A DNA stretch of 64,000 nt, taken from the NCBI RefSeq assembly GCF_001695575.1, contig NZ_LUAX01000001.1:744001-808000 (forward strand). Direction: 5' to 3'. The notes beneath the pieces were generated by a model that saw only the letters and a list, made by a program, of their open reading frames with translations, did no database searches and was not told where the DNA came from. This document shows, one piece after another, positions 1 to 8,031 of the stretch; position 1 is the first letter of the stretch; every line of letters begins with the position of its first letter. A program made the translations under genes and the position numbers. The stretch comes from Vibrio europaeus (GTDB taxonomy: Bacteria > Pseudomonadota > Gammaproteobacteria > Enterobacterales > Vibrionaceae).

Positions 1-52
1 CCTTATTTTTACAGAACAATTCTAACCACAAGCAATGAGTGAGGGAGTCACA

Positions 53-274
53 ATGAAAACAGGAAATCCCTCGCCACCCTCGCGGCATTGGGTGGCGTTG
101 TATACCTTTATCATTTTATTGCCGTTAGTTTACGCCATACCACCATTTGTGGTGGAAAACATTTCAGATAATAACGAAGTGGTGACCATTGTGTCGGTCG
201 CCATTATTGTCCCTTTGGTTTCTTATTTGTTTCTGCCTTTGACAATAAAGATACATTCCGCTGTTAGATCCTAG
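53..274 (+). CDS. Small two-helix membrane protein, unknown function
   Basis: A 73-residue product with two hydrophobic stretches (about residues 13-34 and 44-64) separated by an acidic loop, so probably a double-spanning inner-membrane protein. I start it at the ATG at 53 because GAGGGAG lies 5 nt upstream; an in-frame ATG at 35 has no such site. I do not recognise the family. It ends about 30 bp before the terminator of the opposing scrA gene, so the two are convergent. Confidence 0.5.
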   Translation: MKTGNPSPPSRHWVALYTFIILLPLVYAIPPFVVENISDNNEVVTIVSVAIIVPLVSYLFLPLTIKIHSAVRS

Positions 275-301
275 AAGGCACAATATGTAATAACGCCAAT
301 C

Positions 302-327
302 AGAAAAGCCCCACTCGAAAGTGGGGC
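302..327 (-). terminator. Terminator of scrA
   Basis: GCCCCACT (308-315), loop CGAA and AGTGGGGC (320-327) form a perfect 8-bp hairpin. Read on the minus strand it is followed by TTTTCTG, which fits a rho-independent terminator for the scrA transcript. Confidence 0.8.
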
Positions 328-330
328 AGG

Positions 331-350
331 AGTCAAAACGTGTTTTGACT
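331..350. other. Palindrome downstream of scrA
   Basis: AGTCAAAAC (331-339) and GTTTTGACT (342-350) are perfect inverted repeats with a 2-nt centre, 31 bp beyond the scrA stop and just before its terminator. It could be a protein site or a second hairpin of the transcript end; its role is unknown. Confidence 0.4.
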
Positions 351-380
351 ACGGGGGTTCTAGTCCTTTAAGAACCGACT

Positions 381-1820
381 TTAAGCTGTGGCAGCGTTTG
401 CGTTTTTAATGCGCTCACGTGCGCCGAGTACCAAGGTTAGGCCAAATGCAACAGCGAATGAAATTGCCATACCCGCCACGTAGTAGCCTAGCTTATCTGG
501 CACAATCGAAATAACACCAGGCAGTCCAGCTGCTCCTAAAGCTTGTGCTTTAACATTGAATAGAGTGATAAAGGCACTTGATGCGGCTGCTCCGATAACG
601 GCTGCGATAAATGGGTAACGAAGTTTAAGGTTTACACCAAACATTGCTGGCTCGGTAATACCAAGTAAGGCCGTTACACCAGATGGCATAGCAATTCCTT
701 TTAGCTTGGTATCTTTAGTTGTAAAACCAACCGCAAGTGCGGATGCCCCTTGTGCGATGTTTGACATAGCGGCAATTGGGAAAATAAACGTACCGCCAGT
801 GACTGCGATATCGGCGAGTAACTGTGTTTCAATGGCAATAAAGCTGTGGTGCATACCGGTAATCACAAATGGCGCGTAGATGAAGCCGAATAGCGCACCA
901 CCGATGAAGCCTGCAGAATCGTATAACCAGTTTAGGCCATCACCAAGTAGGAAACCGATATCACGAGTGATAGGACCAACAAGCGTAAACGTTAAGAAAC
1001 CTGTAATGAAAATGGCGAACATAGGCGTCAGCAGGTTATCCAATACTGAAGGGATAATTTTACGCAGGCCGTTTTCTACTTTGGCTAGAATGTACGCAGA
1101 CACTAGAACGGGAAGAACTGAACCTTGGTAACCCACTTTTTGGATTTCAAAACCAAAGATGTTCCAAGTCGGGATAGTCCCCGCAACGCTGGCTCCACCG
1201 AATCCCCAGCCGTTAAGCAGATCTGGGTGAACCATCAACATACCTAACGCAGCCCCCAAGAATGGGTTGCCACCGAATTTTTTGCTCGCAGAGAAAGCAA
1301 GAAGTACTGGCAAGTAGACAAAAGGTGCGTTAGCAAAGGTGTTAATCATACTTGCAAGATCAGCGAGTCCAGGATTTGCGTCAATCAAGGATTGTCCGTC
1401 GATAAACAACCCTTTCGCTGTGAGCAAGTTAAAGATCCCCATCAACAGGCCACCAGCAACAATGGCTGGAATGATTGGAACGAAGATATCAGACAAGCCT
1501 TTTACTGCGCGTTGCACAATGTTTTGTTTTTCTGCTCCAGCGCTTGTGACGTCATTGGTTGACATCTCACTCATGCCAGTAAGTTTTGCCATTTCTGCAT
1601 GGACTTGGTTAACAATTCCAGAACCAAAAATGATCTGATATTGACCAGCAACTTTAAATTGGCCTTTTACTCCGTCAAGGTTAGCGATAGCCTCTTCATC
1701 AATGATTGAGTCATCTTTTAACGCTAAACGCAGGCGTGTTGCACAGTGGGCGAGCGCTTGAAGGTTATCTTTGCCTCCAAGAAGCTCCAGCAGCTCTTTT
1801 GCAATAATTGGATAGTTCAT
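381..1820 (-). CDS. scrA: Sucrose-specific PTS transporter, EIIBC component
   Basis: A 479-residue phosphotransferase permease that imports sucrose across the inner membrane and releases sucrose-6-phosphate inside. The N-terminal EIIB domain (about 1-85) has the phosphorylated cysteine in AHCATRLRL (Cys26). The EIIC domain (about 105-470) has multiple hydrophobic helices and the conserved GITEPAMFG segment. No EIIA domain is fused, so phosphate must come from an EIIA-Glc type protein elsewhere. It is divergent from scrR, and the 244-bp gap carries two copies of the putative ScrR operator. scrB, scrK and two LacI regulators nearby support sucrose rather than trehalose or a beta-glucoside as substrate. 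Confidence 0.92.
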   Translation of the reverse strand: MNYPIIAKELLELLGGKDNLQALAHCATRLRLALKDDSIIDEEAIANLDGVKGQFKVAGQYQIIFGSGIVNQVHAEMAKLTGMSEMSTNDVTSAGAEKQNIVQRAVKGLSDIFVPIIPAIVAGGLLMGIFNLLTAKGLFIDGQSLIDANPGLADLASMINTFANAPFVYLPVLLAFSASKKFGGNPFLGAALGMLMVHPDLLNGWGFGGASVAGTIPTWNIFGFEIQKVGYQGSVLPVLVSAYILAKVENGLRKIIPSVLDNLLTPMFAIFITGFLTFTLVGPITRDIGFLLGDGLNWLYDSAGFIGGALFGFIYAPFVITGMHHSFIAIETQLLADIAVTGGTFIFPIAAMSNIAQGASALAVGFTTKDTKLKGIAMPSGVTALLGITEPAMFGVNLKLRYPFIAAVIGAAASSAFITLFNVKAQALGAAGLPGVISIVPDKLGYYVAGMAISFAVAFGLTLVLGARERIKNANAATA

Positions 1821-1884
1821 TCCAAACCCCGGTTGTTATCTTCTACTTATCTAGTTAATAGTTCAAAAAGGTGTTGAATACTTT

Positions 1885-1902
1885 TTGGGAACGTTTGCAA
1901 AA
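1885..1902 (-). promoter_or_regulatory. ScrR operator copy 1 (scrA side)
   Basis: Read on the minus strand this is TTTTGCAAACGTTCCCAA, identical over 18 bp to the site in front of scrB at 3171-3188. It has the CG-centred partial dyad typical of LacI-family operators (GCAAACGTTCCC) and lies 65 bp upstream of the scrA start, where it could block transcription. Confidence 0.75.
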
Positions 1903-2024
1903 TCGATTCTTTGCGATCAATAGGATTGAGTCAAAACATATTGGGGTTTTATGTGAGATAGATCTGCTAAAATATTTTGCTAAACCGATTGGGCAAGGTG
2001 GAAATTGCCCTAAAATCTGGTACT

Positions 2025-2042
2025 TTTTGCAAACAATCCCAA
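2025..2042 (+). promoter_or_regulatory. ScrR operator copy 2 (scrR side)
   Basis: TTTTGCAAACAATCCCAA matches 16 of 18 positions of the operator at 1885 and 3171. The two differing bases are at the CG centre. It lies 22 bp upstream of the scrR start, which suggests weaker autoregulation. Confidence 0.65.
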
Positions 2043-2064
2043 TAACTTATTATGAGAGCCCTCA

Positions 2065-3051
2065 ATGGCAAGCTTACATGACGTCGCAGAACTGGCTGGA
2101 GTCTCTAAATCGACTGTATCTCGAGTGATTAATAACGAATACGGCGTAAAAGAGGCCACTAAGGTTAAGGTGATGAAAGCGGTAGAAGAGGTTGGCTATG
2201 TGGTCAATCAGGTGGCGAAAGACCTGAAATCACAGAAAACCAACTTAGTTGGCGTGATTGTACCTCGTGTTTCTTCACATGCGACTGCGCAAGGGATTGA
2301 TGGTTTAAGCCGAGTGTTTGACCAAGCAGGTAAACATGTCCTATTGGCGAGTACTCAATTGGCTGGTGCAAAAGAAATTGAATATATTCAGTTATTTAAC
2401 CAGAAGCGTGTCGAAGGGATTGTGCTTTACGCTACGCATATCGACAACGAATTAGTTAAAGCAATAAGTCAGTCGAAAGCGCCTGTTGTGCTCGTTGGAC
2501 AAGATGGTTCACTGTTTAATATCCCGAGCGTTGTCCATGACGATCTCCGCGTTGGTTTTGAAGCAGGGAATCGACTGCTTGCGGCGGGTTGCAAGCAGAT
2601 AGGTTTTATAGGTGTTCCTGATTCTGATTTAGCCGTCGACAAACTACGTTCAGACGGCTTAACGCAAGCTTTAGCGATGAATGACCAGCAGTTGCTCTTC
2701 CATTGCCACGGTGAGTTTAGCATTGAGTCAGGCTACGCGAACATGAAGCAAATTGTTGCCAGTTACCCAAGTGTGGATGGCGTGTTTTGTGCCACTGACC
2801 GTATTGCTGTCGGAGCAATAAAAGCGCTCCAAGAGGCAGAAATTGAAGTGGGTAAACAAATCAAAGTTCTTGGAGTCGGCAATGACGAGCTGGGATACAT
2901 CAACTCGCCAAGTTTATCTACCTTTAACTATGCTTTTGATAAGGCAGGGGAAAATGGTGCAAAAATGTTGCTGGAGCTAATTGACGGAAAGCCACAAGTG
3001 ATGAGTAAACTCGTGTTAACGTTCCAAAACATTGACCGGGAAACCTGCTAG
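2065..3051 (+). CDS. scrR: LacI-family sucrose operon repressor
   Basis: A 328-residue LacI/GalR regulator. The N-terminal helix-turn-helix (HDVAELAGVSKSTVSRVI, about residues 5-22) and hinge are followed by a periplasmic-binding-protein-like effector domain from about residue 60, with the usual NLVGVIVPRV opening. From memory it resembles the ScrR of Vibrio alginolyticus across its length. It sits between scrA (divergent) and scrB (downstream), and one 18-bp operator occurs in all three upstream regions, so it probably represses the locus until a sucrose-derived inducer is present. A hairpin terminator follows, separating it from scrB. Confidence 0.9.
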   Translation: MASLHDVAELAGVSKSTVSRVINNEYGVKEATKVKVMKAVEEVGYVVNQVAKDLKSQKTNLVGVIVPRVSSHATAQGIDGLSRVFDQAGKHVLLASTQLAGAKEIEYIQLFNQKRVEGIVLYATHIDNELVKAISQSKAPVVLVGQDGSLFNIPSVVHDDLRVGFEAGNRLLAAGCKQIGFIGVPDSDLAVDKLRSDGLTQALAMNDQQLLFHCHGEFSIESGYANMKQIVASYPSVDGVFCATDRIAVGAIKALQEAEIEVGKQIKVLGVGNDELGYINSPSLSTFNYAFDKAGENGAKMLLELIDGKPQVMSKLVLTFQNIDRETC

Positions 3052-3072
3052 CCAGAACTGATTCACTTTAAG

Positions 3073-3100
3073 AAAAAGCCTGAGCTAACAGGCTTTTTTT
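3073..3100 (+). terminator. Terminator of scrR
   Basis: AAAAAGCCTG, loop AGCTAA, CAGGCTTTTT and further Ts form a rho-independent terminator 22 bp after the scrR stop. Confidence 0.88.
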
Positions 3101-3170
3101 GTGCTCTTGATCACGACAATAGCGGCCAAACAGCACGACATCTCTTGTACTTTCTAATCTGATAATGTAG

Positions 3171-3188
3171 TTTTGCAAACGTTCCCAA
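3171..3188 (+). promoter_or_regulatory. ScrR operator copy 3 (scrB)
   Basis: TTTTGCAAACGTTCCCAA, an exact 18-bp match to the reverse complement of 1885-1902. It lies only 17 bp before the scrB start codon, so bound repressor would overlap the promoter or early transcript. Confidence 0.78.
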
Positions 3189-3205
3189 TTTTTAGGTAAG
3201 TTTTG

Positions 3206-4837
3206 ATGTCTGTTGAACACTATCTCACCCTTTGTGGTGGTAAAAACAATGTTACTCGGGTTTTAGTTCCTAATGATGAGCTGATTTTAGCGGTTGCTGA
3301 TGTTTCGTTAGTGGCTGACAGCCATCTTATCGTAGATGTTAGGGACATACTGGGTGAGTCTCAGGTGGTGTTTAAGCGTACTCAGTCATTTGATAGTGAA
3401 GCCCTGCTGAAAATAGGTCGATACATCGCAGAAAACCAACGTGCAGCACTCACACCAAGGTTATCGCCGACCATATGCCCGCATCGACCTAATTGGCATA
3501 TCTCTCCGCCTCAAGGCCTACTTAACGACCCAAATGGTTTTGTCTTCCACAATGGCGAGTATCATCTTTTTTACCAATGGAATCCGTACGCTTGCGTGCA
3601 TAAAGACAAGTACTGGGCACATCTCTCAAGCGCTGATTTGGTCAACTGGCAGTGGCAATCTACCGCGTTGACGCCTTCAGATTGGTTTGACTCCCATGGT
3701 GTGTTCTCTGGCCATGCACTTAGCCATGACAACCAATTGATGCTGTTCTATACGGGTAACACTCGAATTGGTGAGCAACGCGATCGTCATACAACCCAGT
3801 GTTTGGCGACATCGGATGACGGTTATCACTTTATCAAGCATGGTCCAGTGATCGATTGCCTTCCTGAAGGTGTCACCCCGCACATTAGAGATCCTAAAAT
3901 TGTGCGTTACGCTGAAGAGTGGGTGATGTTACTTGGAGCACAAACCACCGATCTGCAGGGGCGCTTAGCGATTTACACTTCAGATGACCTAAAAGAATGG
4001 CAGTTCAAAGGGCTGTATGGAGAAGAGTTGGGTGATTTTGGCTACATGTGGGAGTGTCCAGATCTATTTACGATTGCAGAGCATACCTATGCCATCATTG
4101 GGCCGCAGGGCATTGAATCGTTCTCTGCTCATAACACGATTCCACATCACAACGGTATTGCCCGCGCGATATTGAGTCACGAAAATGGTATCGAGTTATC
4201 GGACTTTACACATCTTGATTACGGCTTTGATTTCTACGCGCCTCAAACCTTGTTAACTGCCGATGGCAGGCGGGTTATGTGTGGTTGGATGGGACTACCC
4301 GATGAAGTTGATCAGCCTTCTTCGGATAACGGTTGGGTACACCAACTAACCGCGATGCGTGAATTGACAGTGAAAGATGGGAAACTGAATCAGTGGCCAA
4401 TCAAAGAGATTGATCTGCTCGCGCAGGCCGAGCAGGCTATTGAACTTACCGCAGAGCGCTATGATTTAAAAACTAAGTCATTTGATCTAAGTGTTTCTCT
4501 TGAGTGGGGGAGTGAGTTGCGTCTATTTGAAAATGATGATCAAGCTCTGGTACTTAAAGCAGATCCAGATAACCAACGTCTAGTCATGGACCGTTCGAAA
4601 ACACTTAACCGAGCACCAGATACGATTCGTGAACTGCCACTGATATCGGACAGAATTGATCTGCGTATTTTGGCTGACAATTCGTCAATTGAGGTGTTTG
4701 TTAATGGTGGTCAAGCGGTGATGACGTCACGGGTGTTTACAGCGAAAAATGCAACTGGAATATCAGTTAATGGCGCGTCACTTGATGCAATATACAGACG
4801 CTTAAATGCGAGTAATGCGCCATTCAGTTCAAACTAA
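3206..4837 (+). CDS. scrB: Sucrose-6-phosphate hydrolase (GH32)
   Basis: A 543-residue cytoplasmic invertase that splits sucrose-6-phosphate into glucose-6-phosphate and fructose. GH32 signatures are present in order: LLNDPNGF near residue 107 (Asp nucleophile), HIRDPKIV near 230 (transition-state Asp) and MWECPDLF near 285 (Glu acid/base). A C-terminal beta-sandwich domain follows. About 85 residues precede the five-bladed propeller, as in bacterial ScrB. I chose the ATG at 3206 over the TTG directly before it; AGGTAAG lies 5 nt upstream. It has its own operator and is convergent with scrK, with a shared hairpin between them. Confidence 0.93.
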   Translation: MSVEHYLTLCGGKNNVTRVLVPNDELILAVADVSLVADSHLIVDVRDILGESQVVFKRTQSFDSEALLKIGRYIAENQRAALTPRLSPTICPHRPNWHISPPQGLLNDPNGFVFHNGEYHLFYQWNPYACVHKDKYWAHLSSADLVNWQWQSTALTPSDWFDSHGVFSGHALSHDNQLMLFYTGNTRIGEQRDRHTTQCLATSDDGYHFIKHGPVIDCLPEGVTPHIRDPKIVRYAEEWVMLLGAQTTDLQGRLAIYTSDDLKEWQFKGLYGEELGDFGYMWECPDLFTIAEHTYAIIGPQGIESFSAHNTIPHHNGIARAILSHENGIELSDFTHLDYGFDFYAPQTLLTADGRRVMCGWMGLPDEVDQPSSDNGWVHQLTAMRELTVKDGKLNQWPIKEIDLLAQAEQAIELTAERYDLKTKSFDLSVSLEWGSELRLFENDDQALVLKADPDNQRLVMDRSKTLNRAPDTIRELPLISDRIDLRILADNSSIEVFVNGGQAVMTSRVFTAKNATGISVNGASLDAIYRRLNASNAPFSSN

Positions 4838-4865
4838 AATTGCTTGTCTCTGACGAAAAAAATGG

Positions 4866-4890
4866 CCCCGAGTACAGTTCTCGGGGTCTT
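4866..4890. terminator. Terminator between scrB and scrK
   Basis: CCCCGAG (4866-4872), loop TACAGTT, CTCGGGG (4880-4886). A-rich DNA on the left and T-rich DNA on the right let it serve the scrB transcript and probably also the opposing scrK transcript. Confidence 0.75.
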
Positions 4891-4918
4891 CGTTTATCTG
4901 TTCATTCTCATATTACAT

Positions 4919-5836
4919 CTAGATATACTCTAACAAGGCTTGTTGAGTTGGTAACGCGGTCATTGCACCCTTTTGAGTTGTAGCTAAAGCGCCACAACCG
5001 TTCGCCCATTGAACTGCAGCCTCAATACTAGAGTGGTTCGCCCAATCTTTGTGTTGTGATAGTTTGGCTAACAAGCCACCAACGAATGCGTCACCCGCGC
5101 CAGTCGTATCAACGGGCTTCATTGCTTGACCTGACATTAAGCGCTGCTCGTTATCGAATACGACCAGTGCGCCTTTTGCACCTTGAGTAATCAACACTAA
5201 CGTATTGTGATACTTTTCAACGGCGGTTAAACCTGAGGCTAATGTATTGGTTTCAGTAAGAAACATCAGCTCGTCGTCAGAGAACTTAACCACATCTGCC
5301 AGTTCGATGGCTTGGCTCACAACAGGTTTTAATTCATCTGGCTCAGCCCATACTTCTTCACGCAGATTTGGATCGAAGCTAACAAATCCACCAGCGGCTT
5401 TAATTTGGCGCATCGCCTCAAGAGTGCTGCTGCGGCTCGGTTCGTTAGCCAATGCAATGGAGCACACGTGTAGCCATTCACCTGCCTTAAACTGAGGAAT
5501 GTCACTTTCAGCTAAAAACTGATCGGCACTGGGTTTGACCATAAAGGTAAAGCTACGCTCGCCTGCATTATCAAGATCGACAATCACTGTCGAAGTGCGA
5601 TGTGCGTCATCTAGCAGCATAAACTCAGTATCTACTTGTTCATCAGCGAGTGTGTTCTTCATAAACCTGCCAAGGGGATCTTGACCAACACGACCAAAGA
5701 ATGCGCTTTTTCCACCAAGCCTAGCGATCGCAACCGCTACGTTGGCTGGCGCGCCACCTGGGCATTTTAAGTAGGTTGATTCGGTATCCGGAATTAGGTC
5801 AACGACGGCGTCACCTGTCACCCAAACTCTGTTCAT
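4919..5836 (-). CDS. scrK: Fructokinase (PfkB/ribokinase family)
   Basis: A 305-residue kinase that phosphorylates the fructose released by ScrB. PfkB motifs are clear: CPGGAPANVAVAIARLGG near residue 30 and the catalytic DTTGAGDAFVGG near residue 245. I use the ATG at 5836, which has GAGGTG 7 nt upstream; an in-frame GTG lies 9 bp earlier. The gene is convergent with scrB and has its own promoter carrying an operator of a different type from the scrA/scrB operators. Aminoimidazole riboside kinases share this fold, but the scr context favours fructokinase. Confidence 0.9.
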   Translation of the reverse strand: MNRVWVTGDAVVDLIPDTESTYLKCPGGAPANVAVAIARLGGKSAFFGRVGQDPLGRFMKNTLADEQVDTEFMLLDDAHRTSTVIVDLDNAGERSFTFMVKPSADQFLAESDIPQFKAGEWLHVCSIALANEPSRSSTLEAMRQIKAAGGFVSFDPNLREEVWAEPDELKPVVSQAIELADVVKFSDDELMFLTETNTLASGLTAVEKYHNTLVLITQGAKGALVVFDNEQRLMSGQAMKPVDTTGAGDAFVGGLLAKLSQHKDWANHSSIEAAVQWANGCGALATTQKGAMTALPTQQALLEYI

Positions 5837-5872
5837 AGTTGTCACCTCTAATCTCTCAATAACGATGATCCG

Positions 5873-5896
5873 ATTATAAAGCTAAAACGGTTTAGC
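5873..5896 (-). promoter_or_regulatory. scrK promoter with ScrR/Cra-type operator
   Basis: On the minus strand a perfect TATAAT (5873-5878) lies 37 bp before the scrK start, and directly upstream is GCTAAACCGTTTTAGC (5881-5896), a 16-bp CG-centred dyad with two central mismatches. This resembles operators I recall for enterobacterial ScrR. It sits between -35 and -10, as expected for repression. A weaker related half-site lies at 5901-5908. Confidence 0.72.
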
Positions 5897-5924
5897 AAAT
5901 AGCTAAATCGAGTTATAATGAATG

Positions 5925-6708
5925 CTAAGAGAGTGAATTGTGATCCAATCCGATCTTTTAGATGCCACTAGGATCGACGAGCCAAGAGGAGTACCATCAC
6001 TATTGCTTACGATAGCAAAGTCATCACCAGTAGCTGATGCATCGATAGTCATCACCAGTGAAAGTACCAGTACCAGGGTTAAATACTCGTAGAGTGCCGT
6101 CCTGACCTTCAATTACTCCGTAGTCTAATTCGGCAGGAGCCTTAACGGTCTGCTTGTCTACGAATGCACCTGCTGTTTGATTAAATACGCGAGAAGCAAC
6201 ATCCGCCGTAGTAACTACATGGAACTTATCAGGTTGGGATTGTTAGCTTGCTCAAGTTCAAACTTGAACTTATCGTCCTGAAGCTTAAAGGTACGGTCAG
6301 CGTTCTTGTTTACTTGATTAAACTGCTCTTCCTGTAGGTTTAGTCGAGCCTCTTCCATACGTTGTTCAAATGCCTGTACATCTAATCGGTCTTGTCGTGC
6401 TAAATCTTTTGACCACGCTCGTATTGCTGTTGCTCTAAACATAAGGAATTAGCTCGGTCTAGGTTGGCTTGCTCTGTTGCTCTACGCTCACCTGCTGTTA
6501 GTGAATTACTAATGGTGCTCTATCCTTGAGAGACTAGGCCATTAGGATTGGATGCGGTTAGGTTTAGCTCCTGAGAGGGTATTACCTGCTGCGAAGCATT
6601 AAGAATCTGTTCAACAGATGTACCCTGCAAGTCAGTCCCTTGATTATTGCGTTGATTCACTCGACTGAGTGCTGCGGTTAACTGCTCTGACATATTAACT
6701 GTCCTCAT
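5925..6708 (-). pseudogene. Decayed phage structural-type gene
   Basis: Successive minus-strand frames join into one protein-like reading. It begins MRTVNMSEQL at 6708 (or MSEQL at 6693), reaches an in-frame TAG at 6520, and continues past it to about 6430. It then shifts frame into a charged helical segment (RMEEARLNLQEEQF) to about 6230, shifts again (FHVVTTADVASRVF) to about 6065, and shifts once more (TGDDFAIVSNSDGT) until homology-like sequence stops near 5925. The long Gln/Glu/Arg-rich amphipathic helix and the C-terminal beta-rich part look like a podovirus virion or DNA-ejection protein. That family guess is inference, but the multiple lesions are visible directly. Confidence 0.6.
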
Positions 6709-6790
6709 AACTGGAGGCTAGTACTCTTAGGAATGTCAAATGCAGGTAGGCATTCCAAAACGTAATATTAGTGCTGAGAAGACCATTAAG

Positions 6791-6815
6791 AGCACTCTTG
6801 TTAGAGTGCTTTTTT
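6791..6815 (+). terminator. Hairpin with T-tract
   Basis: AGCACTC (6791-6797), loop TTGTTA, GAGTGCT (6804-6810) then TTTTT. It looks like a plus-strand terminator, although no plus-strand gene precedes it. It would insulate the remnant on its left from plus-strand reading. Confidence 0.6.
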
Positions 6816-6880
6816 GCGTTATACAGAAACAAGAATAGCCATCATTTAGACAGCTTCTAGGGGGCGGGTAATAGGTGTAA

Positions 6881-6955
6881 TTACTTCTTAGTAGGTTGTA
6901 TCGGCTTAAGGTGTAAAGGCTGACCTTGAGCTTGTAGTTTGTCGTTTACTGACAT
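6881..6955 (-). CDS. 24-codon small ORF, phage-like
   Basis: Encodes a 24-residue basic, Gln/Pro-rich peptide starting MSVNDKLQAQGQ. AGAGGT lies 6 nt upstream of the ATG, a good ribosome-binding site. It is upstream of and co-directional with the decayed structural gene, so it may be the preceding gene of the same former phage operon. Its function is unknown, and expression cannot be judged. Confidence 0.35.
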   Translation of the reverse strand: MSVNDKLQAQGQPLHLKPIQPTKK

Positions 6956-7480
6956 AGTTACCTCTGATATCTCATCGTGGCTTTTTCACTCGTACATAGT
7001 GATTGGAGGAGTAAGTGTACTGATATTAACGCACCTCTTTTCTTTAAAGAATGTGAGTACCTTACTCCTGTGGGACAGGGGCGAACCATCAAACAGAGTG
7101 AACATCTCTCTCATCTGGCTCAATGCCCCTATTCACTTACCTCTGGCTTTCGCGTCACCTCGGATAATCGTAGCTCAATGGATTCACTGACTGCGAAATC
7201 AACTACTGACATCTATTGTTACTCGCAATCTCACAAGCATTCACCCAAATTCGCGGTAAGGGCTTCAACGATTCTCTTAACTGGTTATCTGGGCTATTGG
7301 ACATGAGTCATAACTACGGAGCTAAGAAAGAGTACCTACCGGCTTCTATGTTCACCTGTTGGTTATGACTTGCGAGGTCTTAACTAACCGGCTTAAACGT
7401 AGCATATGGTATTTCGTATTGATGAGTCAGATTCACTAATTGGCTAGGTTGTTGATGGATTTGGTTTGTGAGGCAATCAG
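6956..7480. other. No intact gene recognised
   Basis: About 500 bp inside the inserted block. Several open frames of 60-109 codons exist on the plus strand, but none has a convincing ribosome site or protein-like composition. A strong tract GGGGC...GCCCC (7079-7133) can fold imperfectly. I see no gene here and regard it as decayed or non-coding DNA. Confidence 0.4.
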
Positions 7481-7487
7481 ACCTGTC

Positions 7488-7757
7488 CTAGCGCTTGGAC
7501 ATACCAAAAACCTTTAGATGAATATGAAATATTATGCATTTGTATTTGAAGGAATCATCGCAACTTAGCAAGACAGCAATAATACTTATGATTAGGGAAA
7601 GAAATCGGGATACCGCCTCCCTACCAAAGCCCCCTCTATATACCAAATATTCCACCTTTACCGTATGCGGTTTATCGATTAAATCATGGATAATGCTTGG
7701 CTTTAATCGATTTATTTCTCGAACGTTTTTCTTTCGTATGGCGTCCTGAATATGCAT
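7488..7757 (-). CDS. Hypothetical protein with C-terminal membrane segment
   Basis: An 89-residue product if started at the ATG at 7757 (a GTG at 7787 would add 10 residues). The first 50 residues are basic (AIRKKNVREINRLK), and a hydrophobic stretch around residues 58-73 (FLSLIISIIAVLLSC) could span the membrane. I see no good ribosome site and do not recognise the family, so it may be spurious. It reads away from the leader region of the exported-protein genes. Confidence 0.3.
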   Translation of the reverse strand: MHIQDAIRKKNVREINRLKPSIIHDLIDKPHTVKVEYLVYRGGFGREAVSRFLSLIISIIAVLLSCDDSFKYKCIIFHIHLKVFGMSKR

Positions 7758-7802
7758 AATGCAACCGCACCAACGGAGGTGAGGCACTAAGCCTAGTCGG
7801 TC

Positions 7803-7950
7803 TGCTCTTTAACAATTTGGATTGATGATAGTTATCGGTGAGGTGGAATGACTTCACGACCTAAGCGGAATGGCTTAGAGAGATAACGAATGATGTTAGC
7901 AATTCAATGGCATTCAATGAGTGTCATTCTATGGCTAACAACGAAAGGAG
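7803..7950 (+). promoter_or_regulatory. Structured RNA leader with boxA
   Basis: TGCTCTTTAACA (7803-7814) is a perfect match to the rRNA-type boxA antitermination element. It is followed by nested stems. GTTATC (7831-7836) pairs with GATAAC (7882-7887) and encloses two hairpins: a bulged-G hairpin at 7843-7857 and CTAAGC/GCTTAG at 7861-7878. Then TGTTAGC (7894-7900) pairs with GCTAACA (7934-7940), enclosing AATGGCA/TGTCATT with one wobble. AAGGAG at 7945-7950 serves the small ORF at 7959. All pairings are visible; an antitermination or regulatory RNA role is inference. Confidence 0.6.
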
Positions 7951-7958
7951 ATAGTCAG

Positions 7959-8015
7959 ATGCTAATGCTAATGCATCAAATGGATGGTTATCGGTTCGCA
8001 ATTGAGCGCCCTTAA
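7959..8015 (+). CDS. 18-residue leader peptide ORF
   Basis: ATG at 7959 follows AAGGAG by 8 nt, the strongest ribosome site in this block. It encodes MLMLMHQMDGYRFAIERP and stops 16 bp before the next gene. Met/Leu-rich at the start and very short, it could couple translation to the downstream exported-protein gene or act as a leader peptide. No family is recognised. Confidence 0.45.
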   Translation: MLMLMHQMDGYRFAIERP

Positions 8016-8031
8016 CCAAGAGAACTAACCA

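Noticed and set aside
1951..1972. CRP site upstream of scrA/scrR
   Set aside because: One half (TGTGA) is good, but the other half does not match TCACA.
7079..7160. tRNA-like tract on either strand
   Set aside because: Acceptor-like GGGGC/GCCCC ends and a TAGCTCAATGG piece are seen, but no consistent anticodon arm, T-loop or 3' CCA side fits, so it is not called.
6939..7306. Two overlapping plus-strand open frames
   Set aside because: No ribosome site, odd composition and no domain pattern.
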